A DNA stretch of 64,000 nucleotides, taken from positions 2,604,001 to 2,668,000 of the forward strand of contig NZ_CP011807.3 of assembly GCF_001029105.3 (NCBI RefSeq). Direction: 5' to 3'. Below the pieces are notes generated by a model that did no database searches, was not told the origin of the DNA, and saw only the letters and a program-made list of their open reading frames with translations. Shown here in pieces: positions 10,054 through 22,206 of this stretch. The DNA comes from Pandoraea faecigallinarum (GTDB lineage Bacteria; Pseudomonadota; Gammaproteobacteria; Burkholderiales; Burkholderiaceae). Numbering within the stretch: the stretch's first letter is position 1; each line of letters starts with the position of its first letter. The translations under genes were made by a program, and so were the position numbers.

Positions 10054-10809
10054 GTGCCACGTCAAACCGCTCAGCCGACTGTTGAAACGCTTGCCGATCA
10101 AGGGCCTGCGCCCCGCTATTTGCAGCTAAAGCAGTTCATCTGCCGTCAGATCGACACCGGTGCGTGGCCGCCGCATCATCGCGTGCCGTCGGAAAACGAG
10201 CTTGTCGAACAGTCGGGCGTGAGTCGCATGACGGTCAACCGTGCACTGCGCGAACTCACGGCCGAGGGCCGGCTCGTACGTATGCAGGGCGTGGGGACGT
10301 TCGTCGCCGAGCCGAAATCGCACTCGCCATTGCTGGCCGTCAACAATATTGCCGACGAAATCTCCGGGCACGGCCATCGCCACCGTGCCGAGGTGAAGCT
10401 GCTGCGCGAGGAACTGGCCGGCCCCGAACGCGCGCTCGCCATGGGGTTGCAGGAACGCGAGAAGCTGTTCCATTCGGTGATCGTGCACTATCAGGACAAT
10501 ATTCCGGTGCAGATCGAAGACCGCTTCGTCAATCCGGCCCTCGCGCCGAACTACCTGGAACAGGACTTCACCAAACTCACGCCTAACGTGTATCTCCAGC
10601 GTACGTCTCCGCTAACGTCCGGTGAGCATGTGGTCGAGGCTGTCACGGCCACGCCCGACGAGGCGCACATGCTGCAAATCCAGCGCACCGAACCCTGCCT
10701 GCTGATCCGTCGGCGCACCTGGTCCGGCAAACGGGTCGTCTCCGTCGCCCGGCTGCTGCACCCTGGATCGCGCCACCGGCTCGAAGGCCGCTTCGGAGAC
10801 CCCGAGTAA
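10054..10809 (+). CDS. hutC: Histidine utilisation repressor HutC
   Basis: GntR-family repressor of the HutC subfamily, 251 residues. The N-terminal winged helix (about 18-85, with PSENELVEQSGVSRMTVNRA) is followed by a UTRA effector domain (about 100-245) that binds urocanate. The GTG start at 10054 has GGAGAGG 8 bases upstream; the frame is open far upstream without a plausible start. It lies directly before hutU on the same strand, and a 12-bp palindrome of the type bound by HutC lies in the intervening gap. Expected role: repress the operon until urocanate accumulates. Confidence 0.95.
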   Translation: MPRQTAQPTVETLADQGPAPRYLQLKQFICRQIDTGAWPPHHRVPSENELVEQSGVSRMTVNRALRELTAEGRLVRMQGVGTFVAEPKSHSPLLAVNNIADEISGHGHRHRAEVKLLREELAGPERALAMGLQEREKLFHSVIVHYQDNIPVQIEDRFVNPALAPNYLEQDFTKLTPNVYLQRTSPLTSGEHVVEAVTATPDEAHMLQIQRTEPCLLIRRRTWSGKRVVSVARLLHPGSRHRLEGRFGDPE

Positions 10810-10968
10810 GCTCGCACAGCCCCCGCCTGCGGTTCTGCGCGGGTGTCGCGGCGCGCTCGCCTCCAGGTCGCGCCGCCTCGCACCCGCCGTCCCACCCTTT
10901 CCCGTTCCGCTTCCCGTTCCGCTTCCCGGCAGCACAGCATCCTTCGTGAAAACCCTAGTTCACGGTTA

Positions 10969-10992
10969 GTTGTATATACAATACTGTACAAC
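10969..10992. promoter_or_regulatory. Probable HutC operator upstream of hutU
   Basis: TTGTATATACAA at 10970-10981 is a perfect 12-bp palindrome. It overlaps a wider repeat, GTTGTA (10969-10974) and TACAAC (10987-10992), 12 bases apart. HutC sites in other proteobacteria have this TGTA/TACA form. It lies 32 bases before the hutU start, where a repressor would block transcription. Confidence 0.8.
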
Positions 10993-11023
10993 TCATTATC
11001 CGCTCAGAACCAAAGGAATCACA

Positions 11024-12703
<1,680 letters not shown>

Positions 12704-12761
12704 GCCGCGCAACGACAAAAGACAAGACACTCCGACTATGTCGCATCAAGGAATTCCGTCC

Positions 12762-14294
12762 ATGGCACAACTGTTCGTGACGCCCGGCACACTCACGCTG
12801 GCGCAACTGCGCGACGTCTATCAGAACCCGACCACCGTTACGCTCGACGAGAAGGCATATGCCGCCATCGACAAGAGCGTCGCCTGCGTCGAAGGCATTG
12901 TGGCAGAAGGCCGCACCGCCTATGGCATCAACACCGGCTTCGGGCTGCTCGCGTCGACGCGCATCGCCCACGAGGACCTCGAAAACCTGCAACGCTCGCT
13001 CGTGCTGTCGCACGCGGCGGGTGTCGGCGAGCCGCTCGACGACGCCCTCGTGCGTCTCGTCATGGTGCTCAAGATCAACAGCCTGGCGCGTGGCTTCTCG
13101 GGCATTCGCCGCAAGGTGATCGACGCGCTCGTCGCGCTGGTCAACGCCGGGGTCTACCCGCGCATTCCGCTCAAGGGCTCGGTCGGCGCATCCGGCGACC
13201 TCGCCCCGCTTGCCCATATGTCGCTGTTGCTGCTGGGCGAAGGTCAGGCCCGCTATCGCGGCCAGTGGATGAACGCACGCGAGGCGCTGGCGGTGGCCGG
13301 GCTCGAACCGCTCACGCTGGCGGCCAAGGAAGGCCTCGCGCTGCTCAATGGCACACAGGTCTCGACGGCCTACGCCTTGCGCGGTCTGTTCGAAGCGGAA
13401 GACATGTACGCGGCGGCCAGCGTTTGCGGCGCCATGACCGTGGAAGCCATGCTCGGCTCACGCGCTCCATTTGACGCCCGCATCCACGCGGCGCGCGGTC
13501 AGCGCGGGCAGATCGACGCGGCAGCGGTCTTCCGTCACCTGCTCGGTGAGACGAGTGAAGTCGGCCAGTCGCATGCCAACTGCGAGAAGGTGCAGGACCC
13601 ATATTCGCTGCGCTGCCAGCCGCAAGTCATGGGCGCGTGCCTGACACAGATCCGTCAGGCAGCCGAAGTCCTCGCCGTAGAAGCGAACGCCGTGTCGGAC
13701 AATCCGCTGGTGTTCTGGGAACAGGGCGACGTGATTTCCGGCGGCAATTTCCACGCGGAACCGGTCGCAATGGCGGCCGACAATCTGGCCCTGGCGCTGG
13801 CCGAAATCGGCGCACTGAGCGAGCGTCGCATCTCCCTGCTGATGGACAAGCACATGTCGCAGCTGCCCGCGTTCCTCGTGGCCAACGGCGGCGTGAATTC
13901 GGGCTTCATGATCGCGCAGGTCACTGCGGCGGCACTCGCGTCCGACAATAAAGCCTTGGCACATCCGGCCAGCGTTGATAGTCTCCCGACCTCGGCCAAC
14001 CAGGAAGATCACGTCTCCATGGCCCCGAACGCCGGTAAGCGGCTTTGGGAGATGGCCGATAACGTCAAGGGCATCATCGCGATCGAATGGCTGAGCGCCG
14101 CTCAGGGCCTGGATTTCCGCGAGGGTGTGAAGTCCACGCCAGTCCTGGAACGTGCCCGCGCACTGCTGCGCCAGTCGGTTCCGTTCTACGATAAGGATCG
14201 CTATTTCGCCCCGGACATCGAAGGCGCGAGCGAACTCATTGCACAGCGGCAACTGAGCGCGCTCGTGCCGGCCGGTACGCTGCCGAGCATTTAA
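12762..14294 (+). CDS. hutH: Histidine ammonia-lyase
   Basis: Histidase, EC 4.3.1.3, which removes ammonia from L-histidine to form trans-urocanate, the operon inducer. The 510 residues match the known length of the Pseudomonas enzyme. The Ala143-Ser144-Gly145 triad ([13 protein letters not shown]) cyclises autocatalytically into the MIO electrophile. NTGFG (57-61) and the C-terminal [11 protein letters not shown] block are also conserved. ATG 12762 has AAGGAA upstream and gives the family length; an ATG at 12738 would add 8 residues. Confidence 0.97.
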   Translation: MAQLFVTPGTLTLAQLRDVYQNPTTVTLDEKAYAAIDKSVACVEGIVAEGRTAYGINTGFGLLASTRIAHEDLENLQRSLVLSHAAGVGEPLDDALVRLVMVLKINSLARGFSGIRRKVIDALVALVNAGVYPRIPLKGSVGASGDLAPLAHMSLLLLGEGQARYRGQWMNAREALAVAGLEPLTLAAKEGLALLNGTQVSTAYALRGLFEAEDMYAAASVCGAMTVEAMLGSRAPFDARIHAARGQRGQIDAAAVFRHLLGETSEVGQSHANCEKVQDPYSLRCQPQVMGACLTQIRQAAEVLAVEANAVSDNPLVFWEQGDVISGGNFHAEPVAMAADNLALALAEIGALSERRISLLMDKHMSQLPAFLVANGGVNSGFMIAQVTAAALASDNKALAHPASVDSLPTSANQEDHVSMAPNAGKRLWEMADNVKGIIAIEWLSAAQGLDFREGVKSTPVLERARALLRQSVPFYDKDRYFAPDIEGASELIAQRQLSALVPAGTLPSI

Positions 14295-14482
14295 GTCGCG
14301 TTTGATGGTCGCCCTGCCGGGGCGAAACGAACAGTGATTCGCGCTTCGGCACCATGGCGTACCGGGTTGCCCCCTCGCATGCCGGTCCCGTCGGTTCGCC
14401 GACGGCGGCCGGTGCGCGTACAACCCGATCTCACTTGCCGCCCGCGTATGCGGGCCGGCGCATTACGCATTCAGGAGACAGC

Positions 14483-15862
14483 TTGAAAAACCTGCAACGC
14501 AATCTGAGCGCGCGGCACATCCGCTTCCTCGCGCTCGGTTCCGCCATCGGCACCGGCCTGTTCTACGGCTCGGCGTCGGCCATTCAACTCGCCGGTCCGG
14601 CGGTCATCCTTGCTTACATTCTCGGCGGTGCTGCCGTCTACATGGTGATGCGCGCCCTGGGCGAAATGGCCGTGCGTGAGCCGGTCTCCGGATCCTTCGG
14701 CCGTTACGCCCGCGACAATCTCGGCCCGCTGGCGGGGTTTTTGACGGGCTGGACCTACATTCTCGAAATGATCATCGTCTGTCTGGCGGACGTGACCGCG
14801 TTCGGTATCTATATGGGATTCTGGTTCCCGGACGTGCCGCAATGGATCTGGGTGCTGGGCATCGTCATGCTGATCTGCGGACTGAATCTGTGCAACGTGA
14901 AGGTCTACGGGGAACTGGAATTCTGGCTGGCACTGGTGAAGATTCTCGCCATCGCCGCCATGATCGCGGGGGGCGGCGTGATTCTGTTCGCCGGCGTGCA
15001 GATGCACGGCGAACATGCGCCGGCAGTGAGCCATCTGTGGATGCATGGCGGTTTCCTGCCGAACGGCTGGGGCGGTCTGGTGGCATCGCTGGCCGTGGTG
15101 ATGTTCGCTTACGGCGGCATCGAGATCATCGGTATTACCGGCGGTGAAGCCAAGGATCCGGAGAAGGTGATTCCGCGCGCCATCAACGCAGTGCCGGCCC
15201 GTATTCTACTGTTCTACGTGCTGACGATGTGCGTGCTGATGGCGATCTTCCCCTGGACAGGCATCGGCAGTCAGGGCAGCCCGTTCGTGCAGATCTTCTC
15301 GGGTCTGGGCATCAAGTCGGCGGCAGCCATCCTCAACCTGATCGTGATTTCGGCAGCGATCTCGGCGATCAACAGCAACATCTTCGGTGCGGGGCGCATG
15401 ATGTTCGGCATGGCCGGGCATGGTCAGGCGCCGGCGATCTTCACGGCGACGTCGCGTCACGGCGTGCCGTGGGTCACGGTGCTGGTGATGACCGGCGCAT
15501 TGCTCGGCGGCGTGGTGCTCAACTACCTGATCCCGGAAGACGTATTCCTCATCATCGCGTCGATTGCGACGTTCGCGACCGTGTGGGTGTGGCTGATGAT
15601 TCTGCTCTCGCAGGTGGCGATGCGACGCCGCCTGTCGGCCGGCCAGGTCGCGGCGCTGAAATTCAAGGTGCCGCTGTGGCCGGTGGGTCCCGCGCTCGCC
15701 ATCACGTTCATGCTCTTCGTGATCGGTGTGCTCGGGTACACGGAAGACACGCGCATCGCGCTTTATGTCGGCACCGGATGGATCGTGCTGATGTCGGTGG
15801 CGTATCGATTCGGCGTCAAACCCAAGCAAGCGCAACTGCGCAACGAAATGCGTCTGGAATAA
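14483..15862 (+). CDS. hutT: Amino-acid permease of the hut operon (HutT-like)
   Basis: Amino acid/polyamine/organocation (APC) superfamily permease of the AAT type, 459 residues and 12 predicted membrane helices, with the family motif [13 protein letters not shown] in helix 1. Its position between hutH and hutI, with only 7 bases to hutI, supports import of histidine or urocanate in symport with protons. The TTG start at 14483 is chosen for its AGGAG ribosome-binding site 5 bases upstream; the upstream open frame lacks transporter-like sequence. The symbol is based on context. Confidence 0.85.
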   Translation: MKNLQRNLSARHIRFLALGSAIGTGLFYGSASAIQLAGPAVILAYILGGAAVYMVMRALGEMAVREPVSGSFGRYARDNLGPLAGFLTGWTYILEMIIVCLADVTAFGIYMGFWFPDVPQWIWVLGIVMLICGLNLCNVKVYGELEFWLALVKILAIAAMIAGGGVILFAGVQMHGEHAPAVSHLWMHGGFLPNGWGGLVASLAVVMFAYGGIEIIGITGGEAKDPEKVIPRAINAVPARILLFYVLTMCVLMAIFPWTGIGSQGSPFVQIFSGLGIKSAAAILNLIVISAAISAINSNIFGAGRMMFGMAGHGQAPAIFTATSRHGVPWVTVLVMTGALLGGVVLNYLIPEDVFLIIASIATFATVWVWLMILLSQVAMRRRLSAGQVAALKFKVPLWPVGPALAITFMLFVIGVLGYTEDTRIALYVGTGWIVLMSVAYRFGVKPKQAQLRNEMRLE

Positions 15863-15869
15863 GGCTCAC

Positions 15870-17087
15870 ATGAAACGTACCTACTGGAAGCACTGCCATG
15901 TCGCGACCATGCGCGACGGCCGCTACAACGCGATCGAGGACGCCGTCATCGTCACGCACGGCGCGCGGATCGAATGGGTCGGCCCGCGCGGCGAGCGTCC
16001 GGCTTGCGGCGCGGATGAATGCGTCGATCTGAACGGGGCGTGGGTCACGCCGGGGCTGATCGACTGCCATACGCATCTGGTGTTCGGCGGCAACCGCAGC
16101 CTGGAGTTCGAACAGCGCCTGCAAGGCGTGAGCTACGCGGAAATCTCCGCGGCGGGGGGCGGCATCAAGCACACCGTGCGGCACACCCGCGACGCCACGG
16201 AAGATGCCCTCTTCGCGTCGGCCCGCAAGCGCCTGCTGGCCTTGATGCGCGACGGTGTCACCACTGTCGAGATCAAGTCGGGATATGGTCTCGATCTGGC
16301 CAGCGAGCGCAAAATGCTGCGCGTGGCGCGCCGGCTCGGGGAAGCGCTGCCTGTCACGGTGAAGACGACCTGTCTGGCGGCGCACACAGTGCCCTCCGAG
16401 TTTGCGGGCAAGGCGGACGAGTATGTGAATTACGTCTGCTCGGAGATTCTGCCGGCGTTGGCGCAAGAGCGCCTGGTGGACGCGGTCGATGCGTTCTGCG
16501 AGACCATCGCGTTTTCTCCGGCGCAGGTCATGCGCGTGATGCTGCGCGCGCAGAAGCTGAAGCTGCCTGTCAAGCTTCACGCCGAGCAACTCTCACCGCT
16601 CGGCGGGTCGAGCATGGCGGCGGAATTGGGCGCCCTGTCGGCCGATCATCTGGAGTACATGACACCGGAGGACGCGGCGGCGATGGGGCGTGCCGGCACG
16701 GTCGCCGTGCTGCTTCCCGGCGCGTTCCACATGTTGCACGAGACGCGTCGCCCGCCCGTCGATCAGTTGCGCCGTCATGGCGTGGACATCGCGGTGGCGT
16801 CGGATTTGAATCCCGGCACGTCGCCCGCGCTGTCGTTGCGCCTGATGCTCAATATGGCGTGCACGCTGTTCGGACTCACGCCCGAGGAAGCGCTGGCCGG
16901 CGTCACGCGTAACGCCGCAAAAGCGCTCGGCATGCAGGACACGCACGGCACGATCGAGGCCGGGAAGACGGCGGACTTCGTGGCATGGGAGATCGAGCGT
17001 CCCGCGGAGCTGTCGTACTGGCTTGGCGGCGAGCTGCCCTCGCGCACGGTCCGCCATGGCCAGTGGCGCGATCTCGCGAGCGCCTGA
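15870..17087 (+). CDS. hutI: Imidazolonepropionase
   Basis: Metal-dependent amidohydrolase, EC 3.5.2.7, third step of histidine degradation: it opens the imidazolone ring to N-formimidoyl-L-glutamate. The 405 residues show the metal-binding HTHLVFGG motif (near 68), the ring-specific GGGIKHTV segment, later histidines ([15 protein letters not shown]) and the catalytic Asp in ASDLNPGT. It follows the permease by 7 bases and precedes hutG by 28, so it is translated as part of the operon. Confidence 0.97.
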   Translation: MKRTYWKHCHVATMRDGRYNAIEDAVIVTHGARIEWVGPRGERPACGADECVDLNGAWVTPGLIDCHTHLVFGGNRSLEFEQRLQGVSYAEISAAGGGIKHTVRHTRDATEDALFASARKRLLALMRDGVTTVEIKSGYGLDLASERKMLRVARRLGEALPVTVKTTCLAAHTVPSEFAGKADEYVNYVCSEILPALAQERLVDAVDAFCETIAFSPAQVMRVMLRAQKLKLPVKLHAEQLSPLGGSSMAAELGALSADHLEYMTPEDAAAMGRAGTVAVLLPGAFHMLHETRRPPVDQLRRHGVDIAVASDLNPGTSPALSLRLMLNMACTLFGLTPEEALAGVTRNAAKALGMQDTHGTIEAGKTADFVAWEIERPAELSYWLGGELPSRTVRHGQWRDLASA

Positions 17088-17115
17088 ACGCCACGCACCG
17101 ACAGGAGACATCCGA

Positions 17116-18078
17116 ATGGCTACGCAATGTAAACCGGCGCCGGGCGACACGCCGATCTGGCACGGTCGTGCGGACAGCGGCGAGCGCGGCGATACCCGCC
17201 GGCTGTTTAACGTCGTGCGCGAAGTCGATGCGCGCACCGATACCGCGGCGAACGGCGCGCCGGTGCTGCTGGGCTTTGCCTGCGATGCCGGTGTCAGGCG
17301 CAATCAGGGGCGCGTCGGCGCCGCCGAGGGGCCGCAGGCGATCCGCCGCGCCTTGGCGAACCTGCCGGCGCACGGCATCGACTGCCTGTATGACGCGGGC
17401 GACGTGACATGCGATGACGACGCACTCGAAGCGGCGCAGCACGCCCTCGCGCACGCGGTTCGCCGCCAGCTCGATGCCGGGGCGCAACCGGTGGTGCTCG
17501 GCGGGGGGCACGAAATCGCCTGGGGAACGTGGCAGGGCCTGCGCGCCCACCTCGACGCCCTGGGCGATCGATCGCGTGTCCTGATCCTGAACCTGGACGC
17601 GCATTTCGATCTGCGCACGGCGCGGCCCGGCACCTCGGGCACGCCATTCGACCAGATCGCGCAGGCTTGCGAAACGGCCGGACTGCCTTTCGATTACGCC
17701 TGTCTGGGCGTGAGTCGTCTGAGCAACACGGCGTCGTTGTTCGAGCGTGCCCACGCGCTGAAAGTGACGTACGTCGAAGATACGGAAATGCAGGACCGTC
17801 ATCTTGAGGAGCGTCTGGCACAGATCGATGCACTGATCGCAGACGTGTCTCACGTCTATCTGACGATCGATCTCGACGTGTTGCCCGCACCGGTCATGCC
17901 GGGGGTCTCGGCCCCGGCAGCCTACGGCGTGCCCATGCCGGTCATTGAAGCCATCGTCACGCACGTGCGCCGCTCCGGCAAATTGCGCGTGGCCGATCTG
18001 GCGGAATACAACCCGCGCTTCGACGCGCAGGGCACAGGCGCACGCGTGGCCGCCCGTCTCGCCTATCGGCTGCTCTGA
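17116..18078 (+). CDS. hutG: Formimidoylglutamase, arginase family
   Basis: Binuclear-manganese ureohydrolase-fold enzyme, EC 3.5.3.8, which converts N-formimidoylglutamate to glutamate and formamide in the last step of the four-step histidine pathway. The 320 residues carry three arginase signatures: GGGHEIAWG (about 130), NLDAHFDLR (about 160) and [14 protein letters not shown] (about 252), together supplying the metal ligands. It is not the zinc N-formylglutamate deformylase that shares the name hutG in the five-step pathway, and no hutF is present. ATG 17116 follows GGAG. Last gene of the operon. Confidence 0.95.
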   Translation: MATQCKPAPGDTPIWHGRADSGERGDTRRLFNVVREVDARTDTAANGAPVLLGFACDAGVRRNQGRVGAAEGPQAIRRALANLPAHGIDCLYDAGDVTCDDDALEAAQHALAHAVRRQLDAGAQPVVLGGGHEIAWGTWQGLRAHLDALGDRSRVLILNLDAHFDLRTARPGTSGTPFDQIAQACETAGLPFDYACLGVSRLSNTASLFERAHALKVTYVEDTEMQDRHLEERLAQIDALIADVSHVYLTIDLDVLPAPVMPGVSAPAAYGVPMPVIEAIVTHVRRSGKLRVADLAEYNPRFDAQGTGARVAARLAYRLL

Positions 18079-18098
18079 ATTCACTGCACCCGCTGTCT

Positions 18099-18122
18099 CC
18101 GGGGCATGACTTCATGTCCCGG
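18099..18122. terminator. Possible terminator hairpin after hutG
   Basis: CCGGGGCATG and CATGTCCCGG, separated by four bases, form a stem with one non-Watson-Crick pair 20 bases past the hutG stop. A short pyrimidine tract follows. It probably ends the hut transcript. Confidence 0.45.
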
Positions 18123-18178
18123 TGTCTTTCCCGCCTCAGCCGCCTCCCCTCCTCTCTCCCGCCTGGAATTCCCGTGAC

Positions 18179-18195
18179 CTAATACAAAGTATTAG
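18179..18195. promoter_or_regulatory. Inverted repeat upstream of LysR gene
   Basis: CTAATAC-AAA-GTATTAG is a perfect 7-bp inverted repeat about 135 bases before the LysR start. It has the size and T-N11-A form of LysR-type sites and may be the regulator's own site. The surrounding sequence is unusually AT-rich for this window. Confidence 0.5.
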
Positions 18196-18212
18196 TTTTG
18201 CTTAACTTGTTT

Positions 18213-18240
18213 TTGTTTTTTGGCCTCTTATCCCTACAAT
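18213..18240 (+). promoter_or_regulatory. Candidate sigma-70 promoter for the LysR gene
   Basis: TTGTTT (18213-18218) and TACAAT (18235-18240) are spaced by 16 bases, close to the sigma-70 consensus. This lies downstream of the inverted repeat and upstream of the LysR start. Confidence 0.4.
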
Positions 18241-18330
18241 CGCCAGAAATTCTTATGCCGATTCACTGCCTCGCCTCAGGAAGACCTTTCTCGATCCCTG
18301 ATACGCGATGCCCGGACTGGAGACACGCCG

Positions 18331-19293
18331 ATGAAAAAGCGCGCAGACCTCGACGTCAGATCGTTGCGGATCTTCGAGGCCGTGGCGTCCGCCGGCAGCC
18401 TGTCCGGCGCCGCCGAAACGCTCGGCGTCACGCAGTCCGCCATCTCCCAGGCCATCGCACAGATCGAACAGACGGTCGGCACACGGGTGCTCGATCGCTC
18501 GCGCCGCCCTCTCAAACTCACGCCCGCGGGCCTCGCGCTCTCGCGCCACGCACGCCAGATCGTGGACGACATGGATCGCCTCATCGCGCAGGTGCAGGAC
18601 GCCGACGTCGCCAGCCGCGCCGCCGTGCGCGTGGGCATGATCGACTCGTTCGCCGCAACGGTAGGCCCATCCATCGTGCGTCAGATGTCGGGCAGCACCA
18701 GCGAGTTGCTGCTCTGGTCGGGCCTCGCCAACGGACACGCGCAGGCGCTGCTGGCGCGTCAGCTCGACCTGATCGTCACCAGCGACCCGATGCACGACAT
18801 GGAGCGCCTGGTGCGTCGCCCGATCTTCACGGAGCCGTTCATCGTCGTGGTGCCGAAGTCGCGGGAAAGCGATCTGGCGAACGCCGATCTTAGCGAGCTG
18901 ATCCGCTCGCTCCCGTTGATCCGCTTCTCGGGTCGTTCGCACTTCGGGGCCGTGATCGAGCGTCATCTGCGACGCACGGGACATTCGCCGCGCATGCACC
19001 TCGAAATCGACACGTCGGACGTGGTGATGTCGATGGTCGCCGCCGAAGTCGGCTTCACGATCGCCACACCGCTTTGCCTGCTGCAGGGACGCGCGTCGCT
19101 GCCGCAAGTCGCTGCATTGCCGCTGCCCGGCCCCGCGCTCTCGCGCACGATCTATCAGGTATCGCGCGAAGGCGAAGTCTCGGAAATGGCATCGCAGTGT
19201 TTTCTCGCCGGCCGACTTGCGCTCGCACAGGAGGCCTTTCCGGAACTGCGCCGCGTGATGCCCTGGCTGGGCGAACGGCTGGCGCTTTGCTGA
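18331..19293 (+). CDS. LysR-type regulator next to ABC importer
   Basis: LysR-family activator or repressor, 320 residues, starting at ATG 18331 with GGAG 8 bases upstream. The winged helix spans about residues 5-65 (SGAAETLGVTQSAISQAIAQ), followed by the two-lobed effector domain. It lies just upstream of, and on the same strand as, a binding protein, permease and ATPase, so it most likely controls their expression in response to the imported compound. The effector is unknown. Confidence 0.88.
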   Translation: MKKRADLDVRSLRIFEAVASAGSLSGAAETLGVTQSAISQAIAQIEQTVGTRVLDRSRRPLKLTPAGLALSRHARQIVDDMDRLIAQVQDADVASRAAVRVGMIDSFAATVGPSIVRQMSGSTSELLLWSGLANGHAQALLARQLDLIVTSDPMHDMERLVRRPIFTEPFIVVVPKSRESDLANADLSELIRSLPLIRFSGRSHFGAVIERHLRRTGHSPRMHLEIDTSDVVMSMVAAEVGFTIATPLCLLQGRASLPQVAALPLPGPALSRTIYQVSREGEVSEMASQCFLAGRLALAQEAFPELRRVMPWLGERLALC

Positions 19294-19381
19294 TCCACCG
19301 CCCGGGGCGCCGGGCCAGATGACTCACCTGAAGTGCGCCCATCGTTCAACGCGAATAACACAACCTACAAAGGAGACACGC

Positions 19382-20386
19382 ATGAATCTCTCACGACGCA
19401 AATTCCTTCATACCAGCGCCGCCATGTCGGCGGCGGCTGCGGCCGGCGGACTGTCGCTCCCGGGCATGGCCCGTGCCGCGGATGCCACAACGATTCAATA
19501 TGGTGGCTCGGCCTGGCTGGGTCACTATCCGGCGTATCTCGCAATGAAGTCGGGCGCTTTGAGCGCCGCGGGCATCGACCAGCAGTGGCAGTCGTTCGGC
19601 ACGTCGTCCGCGCGCATGAGCGCGGTGCTCTCGGGCGGCATCGACATCGCGTGCACGGGCATCGTGTCGGCGCTCGCGCTGATGGCGCGCGGCTCGAAGC
19701 ACTTCTCCATCGTGGCCGTGCCGGAGAGCTTCGGCAAGGTCGAAGGTCTGTTCGTTCGCGACGGTGTGAATTCGTTGCAGGATCTCAAGGGCAAGAAGCT
19801 GGGCGTGACGTTCGCGTCGAGTGCGCATTTGCTGGTGCTCGATCTTCTGGGCAGCGCCGGTCTGTCGAACGACGTGACGGTGCTCAACGTCCCCGCGCCC
19901 GAAATTCCGGGCGCAATCCAGTCGGGGCAGATCGACGCCGCAGCGGCCTGGACCCCGCAGTTCAACCGCATCCGCGCCATGTCTGGCATGAAGCTGCTGG
20001 CCGACGATACGCAGTTCTCGCTCTACAAGAAGTACAACGTGACGCCAGGGCCGGACGTGCTGATCGTGCGCAACGCGTGGGCGGAAAAGAACGGCGAGGC
20101 CGTGCGCAAGTACCTGAAGGTCTATTTCGACGCCTGCCAGACGCTGCGCGACAAGCCGGACGAGGCCGCGCGCTCGCTGATCCCGCTCACGGGCATGTCG
20201 GCGCTCGACCAGATCGAGACGATCAAGGGTGCGGACTGGTACAACCTCGCGCAGCAGACGCAATTGCTCAAGTCGCCGGGCAACTATGCCGACGGCTTGC
20301 AACGTCTGGCCGAAATGCTCGTGACCTACAAGCAGATCGACAAGGCGCCGGCCGTACGCCAGTGGGTCAACACGTCGTATCTGTAA
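19382..20386 (+). CDS. ABC substrate-binding protein, NMT1/TauA type
   Basis: Periplasmic ligand-binding protein of 334 residues with a twin-arginine-like leader (LSRRKFLHTSA) and cleavage near ARA-A. Core family segments are visible: GGSAWLGHYPAYLAMKSG, GGIDIACTGIVSAL and GQIDAAAAWTPQ. The family binds taurine, alkanesulfonates, nitrate, pyrimidine precursors and similar small molecules, so the ligand is not settled. ATG 19382 follows AAAGGAG. Its permease starts 70 bases downstream. Confidence 0.9.
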   Translation: MNLSRRKFLHTSAAMSAAAAAGGLSLPGMARAADATTIQYGGSAWLGHYPAYLAMKSGALSAAGIDQQWQSFGTSSARMSAVLSGGIDIACTGIVSALALMARGSKHFSIVAVPESFGKVEGLFVRDGVNSLQDLKGKKLGVTFASSAHLLVLDLLGSAGLSNDVTVLNVPAPEIPGAIQSGQIDAAAAWTPQFNRIRAMSGMKLLADDTQFSLYKKYNVTPGPDVLIVRNAWAEKNGEAVRKYLKVYFDACQTLRDKPDEAARSLIPLTGMSALDQIETIKGADWYNLAQQTQLLKSPGNYADGLQRLAEMLVTYKQIDKAPAVRQWVNTSYL

Positions 20387-20456
20387 GCATTCGCGTGCCG
20401 GTACGCCCCCGATCGTCGTTCGATCCCGTACCGGCATATGCCTGAGGAGTCTGATT

Positions 20457-21224
20457 GTGAATCATCGTCAACCGTCCCGTGCCACGTTGCTGGGCGTGGG
20501 ATTTGCGTCCGTGATCGTGTTTCTGCTGGCATGGGAAGCGGCCTGCCGCACCGGCATCGTCGATGCCCTGTTCCTGCCGCCGCCGTCTGCCGTCGCGGAA
20601 AAAATCGTCGCCATGATGGCCGACGGCACCTTGCTCGCCAACGTGCTGGCCTCCACCCGGCGTGTGATGACCGGCTTCATCGCCGCCACGGTCGTGGCCA
20701 TTCCGCTGGGGATCGTCCTCGGCACGTCGAGTTACGCGCGCGCCGCATTCGACCCGATCCTGTCGTTCCTGCGTCCGCTGCCGTCGATGAGCTGGATTCC
20801 GCTCTCGCTGCTGTGGTTCGGCATCTCGGAGACGCAGAAGTACAGCATCGTGTTCATGGGGACGTTCGCCCCGGCACTGGTCTATGTGATCGAAGCCACG
20901 CGCAACGTCGACCCGCTGCTGATCCGTGCCGCCAGGAATCTGGGCGCAAGCCGATGGCAGGTGATGCGCGAAGTGATCCTGCCCGCGAGCCTGCCGCAAA
21001 TCCTCTCTGGCCTGAAGATCATTCTCGGCCTGTCGTGGACGTGCGTGATTTCGGCAGAACTGGTCGCCGCGCGCGAGGGGCTGGGCTTTCTCATCATGAA
21101 CGGCAAGGAGTTCTTCCAGACGGAAGTCGTGGTGCTCGGCATGGTCATGATCAGCGTCACCGTGCTGGTGACGGATATCGTCTTCCGCGCTATCGAGCGC
21201 AAAGTGTTGGGGTGGCAAGCATGA
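20457..21224 (+). CDS. ABC transporter permease, SsuC/TauC type
   Basis: Inner-membrane permease of the binding-protein-dependent family, 255 residues with about six helices. It contains the EAA-type cytoplasmic loop that docks on the ATPase (RAARNLGASRWQVMREVILPASLP). GTG start at 20457 with GAGGAG upstream. Its stop overlaps the ATPase start as ATGA, indicating translational coupling and equal dosage. Confidence 0.93.
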   Translation: MNHRQPSRATLLGVGFASVIVFLLAWEAACRTGIVDALFLPPPSAVAEKIVAMMADGTLLANVLASTRRVMTGFIAATVVAIPLGIVLGTSSYARAAFDPILSFLRPLPSMSWIPLSLLWFGISETQKYSIVFMGTFAPALVYVIEATRNVDPLLIRAARNLGASRWQVMREVILPASLPQILSGLKIILGLSWTCVISAELVAAREGLGFLIMNGKEFFQTEVVVLGMVMISVTVLVTDIVFRAIERKVLGWQA

Positions 21225-22156
21225 ACGATCGCGTCGATTCACAGGCAGGGGCACAGCCGACTAAGGGGATTCAGGGGATTCAGGGGATTCAGGGGATTCA
21301 GGGGATTCAGGAGATTCAGGAGATTCAGGGGATTCAGGAGATTCAGGCGACGCAAGCGAGGCAAGCAGGCGCCCCGCCCTCCGACACGATGATCGCCATC
21401 GACGGCGTGTCGAAGCGCTACGGCGACTTTCAGGCGCTCGAGCGTGTGGACATGAACATCGCGCGCGGCGAGTTCGTGGTGTTGCTCGGCGCGTCCGGCT
21501 GCGGCAAGTCGACGCTGCTCAACCTCATCACCGGTTTCGACGAACCGACCACCGGCTCGATTCGCGTCAACGGCCGCGAGGTCAAGGGCATCGATCCGCA
21601 TTGCGGCATGGTCTTCCAGCAATACGCGCTGTTCCCGTGGCTGAGCGTGCTCGATAACGTGGCCTTCGGACTGAAGATGAAAGGAATCGACAAGGCCACA
21701 CGCCATGCCACTGCGCGGCGCTACATCGAGATGGTCGGTCTCAAGGGCTTCGAGGATCGTTATCCGAAGGCGCTCTCCGGTGGCATGCGCCAACGCGTGT
21801 CGATTGCCCGTGTGCTGGCCAACGATCCGGACGTGATCCTGCTCGACGAGCCATTCGCCGCGCTCGACGCGATGACGCGTCAGGTGTTGCAGGAAGAGTT
21901 GCTTCAGATTTATCAGAAGAGCGGCAAGACCATTGTCTTCATCACGCATTCCATCGACGAAGCACTGATGCTCTCGACGCGCATGGTCATCATGAGCGCG
22001 CGTCCCGGCCGAGTCGCGTGCGATATGCCGAACGATCTGCCGATGCCGCGCGACGCGCAGGTCCAGCTCTCACCGCGTTACAACGAACTCAAATCGCAAA
22101 TCTGGAACACCGTGCAGACCGAAGTGATGCGCAGTCTCGAGAGTCAGGCCGCATAA
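21221..22156 (+). CDS. ABC transporter ATPase, SsuB/TauB type, with GIQ-repeat N-terminus
   Basis: Cytoplasmic ATPase that powers the adjacent permease, 311 residues. Walker A is GASGCGKST (90-98), the Q-loop is in VFQQYALFPW (131-140), the ABC signature is LSGGMRQR, and Walker B is VILLDEPF; the H-loop His lies in ITHSIDEA. The domain proper begins near residue 57. Before it lies an extra leader made of nine GIQ/EIQ tripeptides encoded by a 9-bp tandem repeat (residues 16-42), which is not part of the family fold and has no known role. The ATG start at 21221 overlaps the permease stop. Confidence 0.95.
   Translation: MNDRVDSQAGAQPTKGIQGIQGIQGIQGIQEIQEIQGIQEIQATQARQAGAPPSDTMIAIDGVSKRYGDFQALERVDMNIARGEFVVLLGASGCGKSTLLNLITGFDEPTTGSIRVNGREVKGIDPHCGMVFQQYALFPWLSVLDNVAFGLKMKGIDKATRHATARRYIEMVGLKGFEDRYPKALSGGMRQRVSIARVLANDPDVILLDEPFAALDAMTRQVLQEELLQIYQKSGKTIVFITHSIDEALMLSTRMVIMSARPGRVACDMPNDLPMPRDAQVQLSPRYNELKSQIWNTVQTEVMRSLESQAA
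21266..21346 (+). repeat. 9-bp tandem repeat inside ABC ATPase gene
   Basis: Nine units of GGGATTCAG or GAGATTCAG run without interruption, 81 bases in total, encoding five GIQ, two EIQ, one GIQ and one EIQ. The unit is a multiple of three, so copy-number change would lengthen or shorten the protein in frame. Confidence 0.97.
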
Positions 22157-22206
22157 GGCTGCGCAAGGATTCGGAATTTTCGGTAAGCCCCCGCATTTCA
22201 TTCGTC

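Noticed and set aside
21266..21346. Possible CRISPR-like array
   Set aside because: The units are 9 bp, contiguous and in frame, with no spacers; it is a coding microsatellite. The same applies to the 12-bp repeat at 37069-37140.
18331..22156. Naming the importer tauABC or ssuABC
   Set aside because: The family match is general and the downstream enzyme is an FAD oxidase, not TauD or SsuD, so the substrate is not established.
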